Source: Methylobacterium gnaphalii (lineage in GTDB: Bacteria; Pseudomonadota; Alphaproteobacteria; Rhizobiales; Beijerinckiaceae). Taken from it: a DNA stretch of 64,000 nt. The notes under the pieces were generated by a model. It saw only the letters and a list, made by a program, of their open reading frames with translations. It did not search any database and was not told where the DNA came from. The DNA lies in contig NZ_BJZV01000017.1 of assembly GCF_007992215.1 (NCBI RefSeq), forward strand, positions 33,551-97,550. Direction: 5' to 3'. Below are positions 8,099 to 17,295 of the stretch, in pieces (position 1 is the first letter of the stretch; each line of letters opens with the position of its first letter). Made by a program: the position numbers and the translations under genes.

Positions 8099-9379
8099 AT
8101 GTCCCAGTCCCTCTCCGGCCGGCGCGTTCTCCTGATCATCGGCGGCGGCATCGCGGCCTACAAGGCGCTCGACCTGATCCGGCGCCTGCGCGAGCGCGGC
8201 GCCGCGGTGCGGCCGATCCTGACGAAGGCGGCGCAGGAATTCGTGACGCCGCTCGCCGCCGCGGCGCTGGCCGGCCAGCGGGCCCATACCGACCTGTTCG
8301 ACCGGGCCGACGAGGCCGATATCGGCCATATCCGGCTCGCGCGCGACGCCGACGCCATCGTGGTGGCGCCAGCCACCGCCGACCTGATGGCGCGGATGGC
8401 CGGGGGGCACGCGCCCGACCTTGCCTCCACCGTGCTGCTCGCCACCACCCTGCCGATCCTGATTGCGCCCGCGATGAACGTGTGGATGTGGCAGCACCCT
8501 GCGACGCAGCGGAATGTTGTGGCGCTCACGGGCGACGGTGTCTCCATTGTAGGCCCCAATGACGGCGCGATGGCCGAGGCCGAGTACGGACCTGGCCGAA
8601 TGGCCGAGCCGCACGAGATCGCCGACGCCCTGGAAGCCATGCTGAATGAGCGCAGCGAGCGCGGCGCGCTCGGCTTCCTGGCCGGACGGACGGCGCAAAG
8701 TGCCGGCAAGGGCGTGCTCGCGGGCAAGACGGTGCTCGTCACCTCGGGGCCGACGCATGAACCGATCGACCCGGTGCGCTATCTCGCCAACCGCTCCTCC
8801 GGCCGCCAGGGGCACGCCATCGCGGCTGCGGCCGCATCGGCCGGCGCACGGGTAACGCTGGTCTCGGGACCGGTCTCGATCCCCGATCCGGCCGGTGTCA
8901 CGGTCGTGCGTGTCGAGACTGCCCGCGAGATGCTTGCCGCGGTCGAGGCCGCCCTGCCGGCCGACATCGCGGTCTTCGCAGCCGCCGTCGGTGACTGGCG
9001 TCCGGCCGAAACCCGCGGCGGCAAGATCAAAAAGGACGGCGCGGCCGTGCCGCCGCTGACGCTGGTCGAGAACCCCGACATCCTCGCCACCATCGCCGGC
9101 CGCATCAAGGCCCGTCCGCCGCTCGTCGTCGGCTTCGCTGCCGAGACCGACGATGTCCTCGACAACGCGCGGAAGAAACTGGCGAAGAAGGGCTGCGATC
9201 TCCTCGTCGCCAATGACGTCTCGCATGAGGGCGGCGTCATGGGCGGGGTTGAGAACACCGTCCACCTCCTGGCCCGCGACGGTGCCCTCGATACCTGGCC
9301 ACGGCTCGGCAAGGACGAGGTCGGCAAGCGGCTGGTGGCACGGTTCGCGGAGATCCTGAGCGCGATGCCGGGGGGCTGA
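8099..9379 (+). CDS. coaBC: Bifunctional phosphopantothenoylcysteine decarboxylase/phosphopantothenate-cysteine ligase
   Basis: Carries out two middle steps of coenzyme A synthesis. The N-terminal FMN flavoprotein CoaC has GGGIAAYKALDLIRRL, a His in DIGHIRLARDAD, and the substrate clamp APAMNVWMWQHPATQRN (about residues 124-140). The C-terminal CoaB half begins near residue 200 with VTSGPTHEPIDPVRYLANRS and keeps AAVGDWRP, the KIKKDG lysines and NDVSHEGGVMGG. ATG at 8099 is preferred to the in-frame TTG at 8087. No strong ribosome binding site is visible for either. The 426 residues are standard for the fusion. Confidence 0.95.
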   Translation: MSQSLSGRRVLLIIGGGIAAYKALDLIRRLRERGAAVRPILTKAAQEFVTPLAAAALAGQRAHTDLFDRADEADIGHIRLARDADAIVVAPATADLMARMAGGHAPDLASTVLLATTLPILIAPAMNVWMWQHPATQRNVVALTGDGVSIVGPNDGAMAEAEYGPGRMAEPHEIADALEAMLNERSERGALGFLAGRTAQSAGKGVLAGKTVLVTSGPTHEPIDPVRYLANRSSGRQGHAIAAAAASAGARVTLVSGPVSIPDPAGVTVVRVETAREMLAAVEAALPADIAVFAAAVGDWRPAETRGGKIKKDGAAVPPLTLVENPDILATIAGRIKARPPLVVGFAAETDDVLDNARKKLAKKGCDLLVANDVSHEGGVMGGVENTVHLLARDGALDTWPRLGKDEVGKRLVARFAEILSAMPGG

Positions 9380-9510
9380 CTCCTGCCGCCTCCACATCCG
9401 GCCTGGCCGCTTTCCCCTCCCTAACCGCTGCTGCCGCAGCCCGAGCTGCATTCATCACGCCAGGGTGTTGTCGCGTGGCGTCGAGCCTCGGCTGATATGC
9501 GACGGCGCAG

Positions 9511-10698
9511 TCAGGCCGAGCGCCGGTTCGCGGCGGGTTCGCTGTTCTCGTCCTCAAGGACCCTACGCCGCGCGAGGGAGCAATGACCTTTGCCCATCGA
9601 TTTGGCGCGGTAGAGCGCCCGGTCTGCGGCCTGCAACAGGCTCGTCAGGCTGTCGCCGTGGTCCGGTGACTGCGCGATGCCGATGCTGACGCCGATCTGG
9701 GCGGGGCTTGAATCCCCGACGGCGTAGGGTTCGGAGATCCGGGCGATCAGCCGCTCGGCGAGCGCGATCAACTCCGACCGGCCGCGATCTTCGCAGAGCA
9801 CCACGAACTCGTCGCCGCCGATCCGCGCGGCCAGTATGCCACGCCCGGCCTCGGCGCGCAGACGCTCGCCGACCATCCTCAGCAGATCGTCGCCGACGGC
9901 GTGGCCGTGGGTATCGTTGACCGCTTTGAACCCGTCGAGGTCGAGATAGAGCAGGCCGATCGATCCGGGCCGGATCGCCTGCATAGCCTTCATGGCGGCG
10001 TCGAGGCCCGACCGGTTGGAGAGGCCGGTGAGCGCGTCGTGATGGGCGCGGAATCCATTCTCGCGCTCGGCCCGCATGGTCGCGACCATCATCCGATTCA
10101 ACTTGAACGCGGCGATGGTCATGGTCAGCACGTAGAACGGGATCTGCAGGAACGTCACCATCATGATGGGCTCGCTCGCGAAAGCGGCGCCGAGGCAGCA
10201 CGGCCCCAGCGTCAGCGCGATCATCAGGGCGGTCAGACGCGGCGCCGCGAAATTGCGAAAGCAGGTGCCGCCGACCATCGCTGCAGCAGACAGGCAGGCC
10301 AGCGTCGCCGCGACCCAATCGCCGCTGGTGACGCTGAGGAAGGTTCCAAGGCCGAGGCTCGCGGACCAAGCGAGCGCCAGGACGAGATTGATGTCGGTGG
10401 GTGTACGGCGCTTCTGCTCCGCAGCCTTACGCGCCACGATCAGGACGACCAGCCGGGCCAGGCAGATCGCGACCTCGATCGCGAGCCAGCCGAGCATGGC
10501 CGGATGCGGGATGCGGTAGGCGATGAGGGCTGCGACGGTGATGGTGTTGGCCACGCCGCCGGCGAAGATCGGCAGCGTGCCGTAGAGGCTGCCGATCAGC
10601 GCGATGCGGATGTCGCGTGGAATGTCGGGGCCGGCATAGGCGAGCCAGCGCGTGAAGCGCCAGCGCGGCAGGCTGAAGGTAAGAGGATTGTCGCGCAT
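9511..10698 (-). CDS. Membrane-bound GGDEF diguanylate cyclase
   Basis: The N-terminal half has several hydrophobic segments (about five or six, for example ANTITVAALIAYRI and AIEVAICLARLVVLIVA) without a recognisable sensor motif. The C-terminal GGDEF domain starts at HDALTGLSNRSGLD and has an intact active site GGDEF at residues 294-298 (ARIGGDEFVVL), so it should make cyclic di-GMP. No RxxD inhibitory site is seen five residues before GGDEF, so product inhibition may be absent. ATG at 10698 gives 395 residues; the frame is open to 10749. It lies 88 bases downstream of an HD-GYP gene on the same strand, so the pair may be cotranscribed. Confidence 0.88.
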   Translation of the reverse strand: MRDNPLTFSLPRWRFTRWLAYAGPDIPRDIRIALIGSLYGTLPIFAGGVANTITVAALIAYRIPHPAMLGWLAIEVAICLARLVVLIVARKAAEQKRRTPTDINLVLALAWSASLGLGTFLSVTSGDWVAATLACLSAAAMVGGTCFRNFAAPRLTALMIALTLGPCCLGAAFASEPIMMVTFLQIPFYVLTMTIAAFKLNRMMVATMRAERENGFRAHHDALTGLSNRSGLDAAMKAMQAIRPGSIGLLYLDLDGFKAVNDTHGHAVGDDLLRMVGERLRAEAGRGILAARIGGDEFVVLCEDRGRSELIALAERLIARISEPYAVGDSSPAQIGVSIGIAQSPDHGDSLTSLLQAADRALYRAKSMGKGHCSLARRRVLEDENSEPAANRRSA

Positions 10699-10785
10699 GC
10701 TCGCCCGGGACGGCCGTGGATCTAGGTTCCCGAACGGGGCGGCATCCACGCGCCGCGCGTTGGCTCAACCCTAAGTCTGCGTTCG

Positions 10786-11889
10786 TTACGAAAAGGTATG
10801 CGCGACCAGTGCAGGTGCTGCGGGTCGGTCGCCGTCGGCTTGGAGGATCACTGGAAGGTAGGCGCGCAGCAGGTCGGCGTCGAGCTGGCCGGCCATGCCT
10901 TCCATGATGCGCCGGGCCTCTTGGGCGGAGAGGGCGGCGCGGTAGGCGCGGCGCTCGGTCAGCGCCGCGTGGACATCGCAGATCGCCACGATGCGCACGA
11001 GGTCGCGGATGTCGGCACCCTTCAGGCCGTCCGGATAGCCGCTGCCGTCGAGGCGCTCGTGATGGTGGCGCACCACGTCGAGGATGGCGGCGTCGTAGGC
11101 CTCGTCCTGTGCGAGGAGATCGGCACCAATCGCCGGGTGCTCGCGCATCACGCGCATCTCGTCCGGCGTCAGAGGGCCGGGCTTGTCCAGGATCGCCGCC
11201 GGCGTGTGCGCCTTGCCGATGTCGTGCAGCAGGGCAGCCTGCGCCAGGCGATGGGTGTCGCGGCGGCCGAGGCCGATTTCACCCGCGAAGGCGGCGGCGA
11301 AGCCGGCCACGCTCAGCGAATGCTCGTAGACGCCGATGTGATGACGGCGCAGGCGGTCGAGCCAGGCGCCGATCCCGGCCTCGGACACGGCGGCGAGCAC
11401 GATCTCGGTGCCCTCCTCCGCAGCGGACGCGCTCGGAGCACGACCGGACGCGGCTGCACCGAACATCCCGCTGACGAGGCTGATGGCGGTTCCGACGCGC
11501 TTGGCGAGCCGGACGGTGGTCGCGTTTGAGGTTTGTGCCTCGTCGATGAGCTTCAGCAGCGTCGGGACGATCCCAGCCGAGCGAGATCCTGCCGAGACGA
11601 CCGTCGGCACGCCAAACCGACGGGGTTCGGGATCATCGGCATCCTCGCCGTGACGGGCGACGTAGAGGCATGGCACGGCATCAAGGCGCGTTCGCTTGGC
11701 GAGCGTCTCGCCCCATGTCGTATCGGGCAGCCCTTCCGCGAGATCGATCAGAAAGGCGAGTGGCGGCTGGGACGGCAGCGCTCGGCCTGGCTCGATGACC
11801 TGACAGGGGCGGATGAGGCCGATCGCGCTGGCAAGCCTCTCCGCCCGCTCCCGACGGTCCGAAACCAGAAGGACACTTGCTTCGTGCAT
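10786..11889 (-). CDS. HD-GYP domain response-regulator-like phosphodiesterase
   Basis: Predicted cyclic di-GMP phosphodiesterase. The first about 125 residues look like a receiver-type domain (MHEASVLLVSDRRERAERLA) but lack a clear phosphoacceptor Asp context, so it may be a pseudo-receiver. The HD-GYP domain follows from about residue 180: HSLSVAGFAAAFA, the metal-binding LLHDIGK with His222/Asp223, and HHHERLDGSGYPDGLKG, which carries the GYP triad. The metal ligands all appear present. The 367 residues are typical. With the downstream GGDEF gene it forms a synthesis/degradation pair. Confidence 0.88.
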   Translation of the reverse strand: MHEASVLLVSDRRERAERLASAIGLIRPCQVIEPGRALPSQPPLAFLIDLAEGLPDTTWGETLAKRTRLDAVPCLYVARHGEDADDPEPRRFGVPTVVSAGSRSAGIVPTLLKLIDEAQTSNATTVRLAKRVGTAISLVSGMFGAAASGRAPSASAAEEGTEIVLAAVSEAGIGAWLDRLRRHHIGVYEHSLSVAGFAAAFAGEIGLGRRDTHRLAQAALLHDIGKAHTPAAILDKPGPLTPDEMRVMREHPAIGADLLAQDEAYDAAILDVVRHHHERLDGSGYPDGLKGADIRDLVRIVAICDVHAALTERRAYRAALSAQEARRIMEGMAGQLDADLLRAYLPVILQADGDRPAAPALVAHTFS

Positions 11890-12026
11890 GGGGCCGTCAT
11901 TCGCCCAGTGGCCCCGGAGCCTGGACGGAACGTCGGATCCGCAAGGGGAGGCCCGCAGGATTGCCCTGCGATGGTTTAGGAAGACTCAACGAGCGCCCAG
12001 TAAAACGCCACGTCAAGCCCCCTCAC

Positions 12027-15000
12027 CTATTCCGCAGCCACCCTCGGACCGTAGACCCCAGCTTCGTTCGCCGCATGGCCGGGCGCATAGAACGCCGCCT
12101 CGTCTTCCGGATCATCCCGCTCGCCGACGAAGCGCCCGAACAGCCGCACGAAGAGCCGCGACAGGTCGTCGACCAGGATAAAGATCGCCGGCACGAAGAT
12201 CAGCGACAGGCCGGTCGAGACGATCAGGCCGCCGATCACCGCCACCGCCATGGGCGCACGGAACTCGCCGCCGATGCCCAGCGCCATCGCCGAGGGGACC
12301 ATGCCGGCTGCCATGGCGATGGTGGTCATCACGATCGGCCGCGCGCGCTTGCGGCCGGCATCCGTAATTGCGGTGATGCGGTCGACGCCCCGCGCCATCT
12401 CCTCAACGGCGAAATCGATGAGCATAATCGCGTTCTTGGTGACGACGCCCATCAGCATCAAGATGCCGATCACCACGGGCATCGAGATCGGCATGTGGCA
12501 GATCAGGAGACCGAGGATGGCGCCGCCGATGGAGAGCGGCAGCGAAAACAGGATGGTCACCGGTTGCAGGAAGTTGCCGAACAGCAGCACCAGCACGCCG
12601 AACACCATCATCAGGCCGGCGCCCATGGCCATGGCGAAGCCCTCAAAGACCTCACCCATGATTTCGGCATCGCCCGTCTGCTTGATGACGACCCCTGGCG
12701 GCAGGTTCTTGGCGGTGGGCAGCTCCATCACCTGGTTGATCAGCGCGCTGAGCGCGTCCGACCCCTGCAGATCGGCCTCGATGGCCACGCGGATGGCGCG
12801 GTCGTAACGGTCGACCGCGGTTGGGCCGCGCCCGAGGGTGATGTCGGCGACGGTGGAGAGCGGCACGGCCGCACCCTGCTTGACCGGCACCTTCAGCGTC
12901 TCGAGTTCCGAGAGTTTTCCGCGCACCGTCTCCGGAAGCTGCACGCGGATCGGCACCTGGCGGTCCTTGGCGTTGAACTTGGCGAGGTTGGCTGCGATGT
13001 CGCCGATCGTGCCGACGCGAACCGTCTCGGCAATGAGCTCAGTCGATACGCCGAGATCGGCGGCGACGCCGGGTTTCGGCGTGATGCGGATCTCGGTGCG
13101 GTCGAGAGGCGCGGTCGACATGACGTTGACGAGATGGGGCACGCCCGCTGCCTCGCGCTGGAGGCGCGCGGCGACGTCGGCCACGACCGGGTAGTCGTTG
13201 CCTGAGACGATCAGAGCGAATTCACGCTGGCCGCCTTCCTTGAGCGACCAGAACCGGATGTCCGGCACCTGGCGCAGGATGTCCGAGACCTTGAGGTCGA
13301 TCTGCTTCTGGGTGAGGTGCCGCTCATTCTTCGGCGTCAGGTTGATGGTCAGGCTGGCGAGCCGGACCTCTTTCTTGCCGGGAAGCTGGCGGCCGCCATC
13401 GACGAAGACGGAGCGAACCTCGGGCATCGCCCGGATCGTCTCGACGATGCCATCCGTGACCGTCTTGGTATCGTCGAGCCGGGCGCCGGGCGGCAGTTCG
13501 ACCACAAACATCGTGCGTGCTGCATCCTCGGCCGGGATGAAGCCGGCCGGCAGCAGACCCGCGGACATGATGGAGCCGGCGAAGCAGGCGAGGCCGAGCA
13601 CCAGCGTGATGAACTTGTGGCGCACGGACCAGGCGACGACGCGGGAATAGGCGCGCAGGATGATGCCCTCTCGCTCCTCATGCCCGTGGTCGCGCAAGAA
13701 GTAGGCGGCGAGGAGCGGCGTGATCAGGCGCGCCACCAGCAGCGACATGAACACCGCGGCCGCGATCGTCATGCCAAACTGCTTGAAGTACTGGCCGGCA
13801 ATGCCCGGCATGAACGAGACCGGCGCGAAGATCGCGATGATCGTCGCGGTGATCGCGATGACCGCGAGGCCGATCTCGTCGGCCGCCTCCAGCGCCGCGC
13901 GGAACGGCGATTTGCCCATGCGCATGTGGCGCACGATGTTCTCGATCTCGACGATGGCATCGTCCACCAGGATGCCGGTGACCAGCGTGATGGCGAGCAG
14001 GCTGACAGCGTTCAGCGAGAAGCCGAGCGCGCTCATCACCCAGAAGGTCGGCAGAACCGACAAGGGCAACGCGATCGCCGCGATCAGCGTCGCGCGCCAG
14101 TCGCGCAGGAACAGGAACACCACCACGACGGCGAGCAAGGCGCCCTCGATCAGGCCCATCATCGCCGAGTGGTAGTTGCCGATCGTGCCGGTGACGCTGG
14201 TATCGATCAGGTCGAAATGCACGCCGGGATTGGCCTCGTACAGCTCGGCGATCTTCTTTGCCACTGCCACCGAGACCTCGGCGTCGCTGGCTCCGTTCGA
14301 GCGCGAGATCGCGAAGGCGACCACCGGCTCGCCGTTGAATCGGGCGAAAGTGCGCGGCTCCTCGAAGCTGTCGACCAGCGTCGCCAGTTCGTCGAGCCGG
14401 ACCTTGCGGCCGCCGGGCACCACGATCGAGGTTGCGCCGAGGTTCTCCAGGCTCGCCGAGGCGCCGAGCAGCCGGATCGACTGCTCGCCGCCGGCGAGCT
14501 CACCGCGTCCGCCCGCCATATCCGCGGAGGTCATGCGGACCTGCTTGTTCACGTCGGCCGCCGTGATGCCCAGCGCGAGCAGCCGGTCCGGCTTCAGGGT
14601 GATGCGAATTTCGCGGGCGACGCCACCGAGACGCTCGACGCCGCCAACGCCCTTCACACCCTGGACCTGCCGCGCCACGACGTCGTCGACATACCAGGAC
14701 AGGTCCTCGGGGGTCATGGCCGGTGCCGAAGCGCCGTAGATCATGATCGGCAGGCCGGCGATCTCGACGCGCTGGATCAGCGGCTCGTCGATGGTGCGCG
14801 GGAGGTTGATGCGGATCTTATTGATCGCCTCCTTCACGTCGTTGACGGCGCGGTCCTGGCTCACCTCCAGGCGGAACTCGATCGTCGTCGCCGAGATGCC
14901 CTCGGAGATGTTCGAGATGACGTGCTTGACGCCCTTGACCCCCGAGACCGCGTCCTCGACCCATTTCGTGACCTGGGTCTGAAGCTCGGACGGCGCGGCG

Positions 15001-15164
15001 CCCGACTGCGTGATCGTCACGGAGACGATCGGGATGTCGATGTTCGGGAAGCGGGTGATCGGCAGCGAGCGGAAGCTCACCAGGCCGAGCACCATCAGCA
15101 CCATGAACAGGACGAGCGATGGGATCGGCTTGCGGATCGCCCAGGCCGAGACGTTGAGGCGCAT
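12027..15164 (-). CDS. Efflux RND transporter permease subunit (HAE1 family)
   Basis: Inner-membrane proton-driven pump of a tripartite efflux system. ATG at 15164 (MRLNVSAWAIRKPI) is chosen because the adaptor stop lies 10 bases upstream and a GAGGA site fits. The frame is open further but overlaps the adaptor. It has two RND repeats with twelve predicted membrane helices. Helix 4 has the proton-relay pair in GILVDDAIVEIENIV and helix 10 has the Lys in GVVTKNAIMLIDFA. Porter-domain sequences (FPNIDIPIVSVTITQSGAAP) are typical of HAE1 drug/solvent pumps. It has 1045 residues. No outer-membrane factor gene is nearby, so a TolC-like partner must be elsewhere. Confidence 0.95.
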   Translation of the reverse strand: MRLNVSAWAIRKPIPSLVLFMVLMVLGLVSFRSLPITRFPNIDIPIVSVTITQSGAAPSELQTQVTKWVEDAVSGVKGVKHVISNISEGISATTIEFRLEVSQDRAVNDVKEAINKIRINLPRTIDEPLIQRVEIAGLPIMIYGASAPAMTPEDLSWYVDDVVARQVQGVKGVGGVERLGGVAREIRITLKPDRLLALGITAADVNKQVRMTSADMAGGRGELAGGEQSIRLLGASASLENLGATSIVVPGGRKVRLDELATLVDSFEEPRTFARFNGEPVVAFAISRSNGASDAEVSVAVAKKIAELYEANPGVHFDLIDTSVTGTIGNYHSAMMGLIEGALLAVVVVFLFLRDWRATLIAAIALPLSVLPTFWVMSALGFSLNAVSLLAITLVTGILVDDAIVEIENIVRHMRMGKSPFRAALEAADEIGLAVIAITATIIAIFAPVSFMPGIAGQYFKQFGMTIAAAVFMSLLVARLITPLLAAYFLRDHGHEEREGIILRAYSRVVAWSVRHKFITLVLGLACFAGSIMSAGLLPAGFIPAEDAARTMFVVELPPGARLDDTKTVTDGIVETIRAMPEVRSVFVDGGRQLPGKKEVRLASLTINLTPKNERHLTQKQIDLKVSDILRQVPDIRFWSLKEGGQREFALIVSGNDYPVVADVAARLQREAAGVPHLVNVMSTAPLDRTEIRITPKPGVAADLGVSTELIAETVRVGTIGDIAANLAKFNAKDRQVPIRVQLPETVRGKLSELETLKVPVKQGAAVPLSTVADITLGRGPTAVDRYDRAIRVAIEADLQGSDALSALINQVMELPTAKNLPPGVVIKQTGDAEIMGEVFEGFAMAMGAGLMMVFGVLVLLFGNFLQPVTILFSLPLSIGGAILGLLICHMPISMPVVIGILMLMGVVTKNAIMLIDFAVEEMARGVDRITAITDAGRKRARPIVMTTIAMAAGMVPSAMALGIGGEFRAPMAVAVIGGLIVSTGLSLIFVPAIFILVDDLSRLFVRLFGRFVGERDDPEDEAAFYAPGHAANEAGVYGPRVAAE

Positions 15165-15174
15165 CGCGGGTTCC

Positions 15175-16374
15175 TCAGCGGGTCTCGGCCGAGGCCTGGT
15201 CGGCCTTCGGCGGGACGGCACGGACACGGTCGCCATCGCGCAGGAACGAACCGGAGCGCGCGACCACGAACTCGCCGTTCGAGACGCCCGAGCTCAGCTC
15301 GGTGAAGCCCTCGGCGGAGAGACCGGTCGCGACCTTGCGGGAGCGGACCTGCCCGTCCTTGGCGACGAGCACGCTCGCGGTACCGTCTGCCGCGTAGAGC
15401 ACGGCGGCGAGCGGCACGGCGACGCCCGTGCGGCGCGCAACTTCGACCTTGCCACGGGCGAAAGCGCCGATATGGAGGGCCTGATCGGCCTTGAGGGAGA
15501 TGCGGACCTTCCCGAGCCGGGTCATCCGGTCGACTTCCGGGTAGATCCGGCGGATGCGGCCATCGAGGCTGTGGGTCTCGTCGATGTCGAGACGGGCGGG
15601 GTTGCCCTCCTTGAGGCGCGGCAGGGCCGTCTCCGGCACGTCGCCTTCCAGTTCGATCTCGCCGCGGGCGATGAGACGAAACAGCGGCTCGCCGACGGCG
15701 GTCGCGGTGGCACCGAGGCGGGCCGTGCGGCGGTTGACGATGCCGCCCTCGGGCGCGCGGATCTCGGTGCGCGCGCGGCGCAGGGCAATCTCGTTGGCCT
15801 GAGCCTTGGCGGTGGCCAGGTCGGCATTCGCCGAATCGAGGCCGCCCTTGGCGGCGGCGAGCCTGCCCTCGGCGGCCTGCGCGGCGGAAACCCGCTGCTC
15901 GAGGGTTACAGCGGTGGCGTTGCCGGTCTTGACCAGGGCCTGTGCGCGTTCCAGCGCCTGCTTGGCCTCGACGTTCGCGGCGTCGGCCTGCGTGATCTGG
16001 CTGCGCGCCTGGACGATGGCTGCCTCGGCGCGTGCGATCGCCGCCTTGTTCGAGGCCTCCTGCGTCTCGATCATCTCGGTGGACAGCCGGGCGAGCACCT
16101 GGCCCTTGGAGACCCGGTCGCCCTCTTCCACCAGAAGTTCGGTGATGCGCAGTCCCTCGACCTCCGGCGCCACCAGAATTTCGTCGCGCGGCACAAGGGT
16201 GCCTGTGACGACCGCCTGCTCGACGATTTCGCGGGTTTCGGCCGGCACGACACTCACGGCGGGCAGCAGCGAGGCCGGGTCCGGCACGGAGGCCGGCTCG
16301 GCGGCGTGCGCGGCGATGTTGGCGCCAGCCAGAAGGACGGCTGTCAGCAGGGGAAGGAGTCTGATGTGGGTCAT
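15175..16374 (-). CDS. Efflux RND transporter periplasmic adaptor (membrane fusion protein)
   Basis: Links the RND pump to an outer-membrane channel. ATG at 16374 gives a clear signal peptide (MTHIRLLPLLTAVLLAGANI, then AAHAAEP). The barrel-sandwich/lipoyl half is EILVAPEVEGLRITELLVEE with GDRVSKGQVLARL. A long Ala/Gln/Glu-rich coiled coil follows (about residues 115-190), then the returning half IRAPEGGIVNRR and a beta-barrel region. It has 399 residues and no lipobox Cys, so it is probably anchored by its unprocessed or processed N-terminus only. It is cotranscribed with the pump, 10 bases apart. An inverted repeat lies in its leader at 16390-16409. Confidence 0.93.
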   Translation of the reverse strand: MTHIRLLPLLTAVLLAGANIAAHAAEPASVPDPASLLPAVSVVPAETREIVEQAVVTGTLVPRDEILVAPEVEGLRITELLVEEGDRVSKGQVLARLSTEMIETQEASNKAAIARAEAAIVQARSQITQADAANVEAKQALERAQALVKTGNATAVTLEQRVSAAQAAEGRLAAAKGGLDSANADLATAKAQANEIALRRARTEIRAPEGGIVNRRTARLGATATAVGEPLFRLIARGEIELEGDVPETALPRLKEGNPARLDIDETHSLDGRIRRIYPEVDRMTRLGKVRISLKADQALHIGAFARGKVEVARRTGVAVPLAAVLYAADGTASVLVAKDGQVRSRKVATGLSAEGFTELSSGVSNGEFVVARSGSFLRDGDRVRAVPPKADQASAETR

Positions 16375-16389
16375 GTACACGCTTCGATC

Positions 16390-16409
16390 ATGGGCACGTG
16401 AGTGCCCAT
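16390..16409. promoter_or_regulatory. Inverted repeat in the leader of the RND operon
   Basis: ATGGGCAC-GTGA-GTGCCCAT is an 8-bp perfect palindrome 16 bases upstream of the adaptor start. It could bind a TetR-type repressor or form an mRNA hairpin close to the start. No regulator gene is adjacent, so the role is a guess. Confidence 0.4.
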
Positions 16410-16584
16410 GTGCCTCGTCCTGCTCCAGACCGGCGATTTCAAGGCGCGACGGTGTCGGAGCTGGCCGTAAGAATGACCCTATCACGACAACGCTAACGTA
16501 TCTCGCATCATGACGATGTTGCTGCGCAACTTGGACAAGCGTCGGGCGTTAGCCAGTCCAGATCGTTGAACATCCGGATGGTGC

Positions 16585-16770
16585 ATGATGAGCATTTTCC
16601 AGATCAAGCAGAAGACCAGCGGCGCCGTTCTCTGGACTGGCAGCGCGCATGACGAGAAGACGGCGCTGGACGCAATGGCGCGGGATGCGGGTTATCCTGA
16701 TTTCGCCTCGCTCCCCGATCAGCTGCGTGCCCGCGGCATCGAGGCATCGAAGCTCGACCTCATCTCATAG
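16585..16770 (+). CDS. Small hypothetical protein, 61 residues
   Basis: A short open frame beginning ATGATG (either Met possible), reading MSIFQIKQKTSGAVLWTGSA and ending KLDLIS. It is soluble, of mixed charge, with an Ala/Asp-rich middle (DEKTALDAMARDAGYPDF). Codon use is like that of the flanking genes. No domain was recognised. It stands alone between the efflux operon and a 525-base gap. A GGATGG stretch lies just before the start. Probably a real, lineage-specific protein. Confidence 0.55.
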   Translation: MMSIFQIKQKTSGAVLWTGSAHDEKTALDAMARDAGYPDFASLPDQLRARGIEASKLDLIS

Positions 16771-17054
16771 TCGACCTACGGGTGTAGTGGACTGAGGAAG
16801 GCATCCTTCGCCGGATGGTGCCATCCTCGTCAGCCGAACGAATGCGCTACGGGTTGAGATCAGTTTTTCAGCCGGCTTCGCTTGCCAACGCCCCGAATTC
16901 GGGCCTAGCATTCCCCTGTCGCTGCTCTGGACCTCGGCTTGGAGGGCGATGAAATGGATCGGAGAAAGGAGGCTCGCGCATGCGTTACGCCGTTGTTCTC
17001 TCCACGCCGCGCACCGATGAAGGTGACGCGGACGATCCACCGAATGATAACCGA

Positions 17055-17204
17055 CAGGGATGAGGCTTTCGGGGGGGGGTTGAGCGCTGCCTTCAACGGA
17101 CCCTTTGGGTTCGTAGCGGCGGCCCGATCCTGACGGGGAACCCTTGAACTCGAAAGCGTGGACCCTGCCAAAGGCCCGACCCTCGCACAGTCGGGCCTTT
17201 CTTA
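17055..17204 (+). ncRNA. Candidate structured ncRNA ending in a terminator (possibly 6S-like)
   Basis: Nested complementary blocks give one long rod: CAGGG 17055-17059 with CCCTG 17163-17167; GCTTTCG 17065-17071 with CGAAAGC 17151-17157; TTCAA 17092-17096 with TTGAA 17144-17148; GGGTTC 17107-17112 with GAACCC 17138-17143; CCC/GGG inside. There is an unpaired region rich in G on the 5' side and a Rho-independent terminator just after. No convincing protein frame covers it. The rod with an internal bubble resembles 6S RNA, but primary-sequence homology could not be checked. The rest of the gap (16771-17054 and 17205-17295) shows nothing recognisable. Confidence 0.42.
17170..17204 (+). terminator. 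Rho-independent terminator
   Basis: AAAGGCCCGA (17170-17179) pairs with TCGGGCCTTT (17191-17200) around an 11-base loop, followed by CTT. The T-rich tail is on the + strand, so it ends a rightward transcript: either the RNA candidate at 17055 or a long transcript from the small gene at 16585. Confidence 0.8.
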
Positions 17205-17295
17205 TGCGCGGTCTCGCCGAGCTTCTCGATGATACCCTGGTGGTGGCGAGGGCGACGTTGTCGGGATTGAGCCGCACGCGGTGGTGTGGCGAGGC

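Noticed and set aside
13317..15305. Open frame of 662 codons on the + strand opposite the RND pump gene
   Set aside because: It is a GC-rich antisense shadow. The composition is His/Arg/Asp-rich with no domain, while the minus strand encodes a complete pump with all motifs.
17071..17079. Run of nine G bases
   Set aside because: Could be a slippage or quadruplex site, but it is a single tract. Reported only as part of the RNA candidate.
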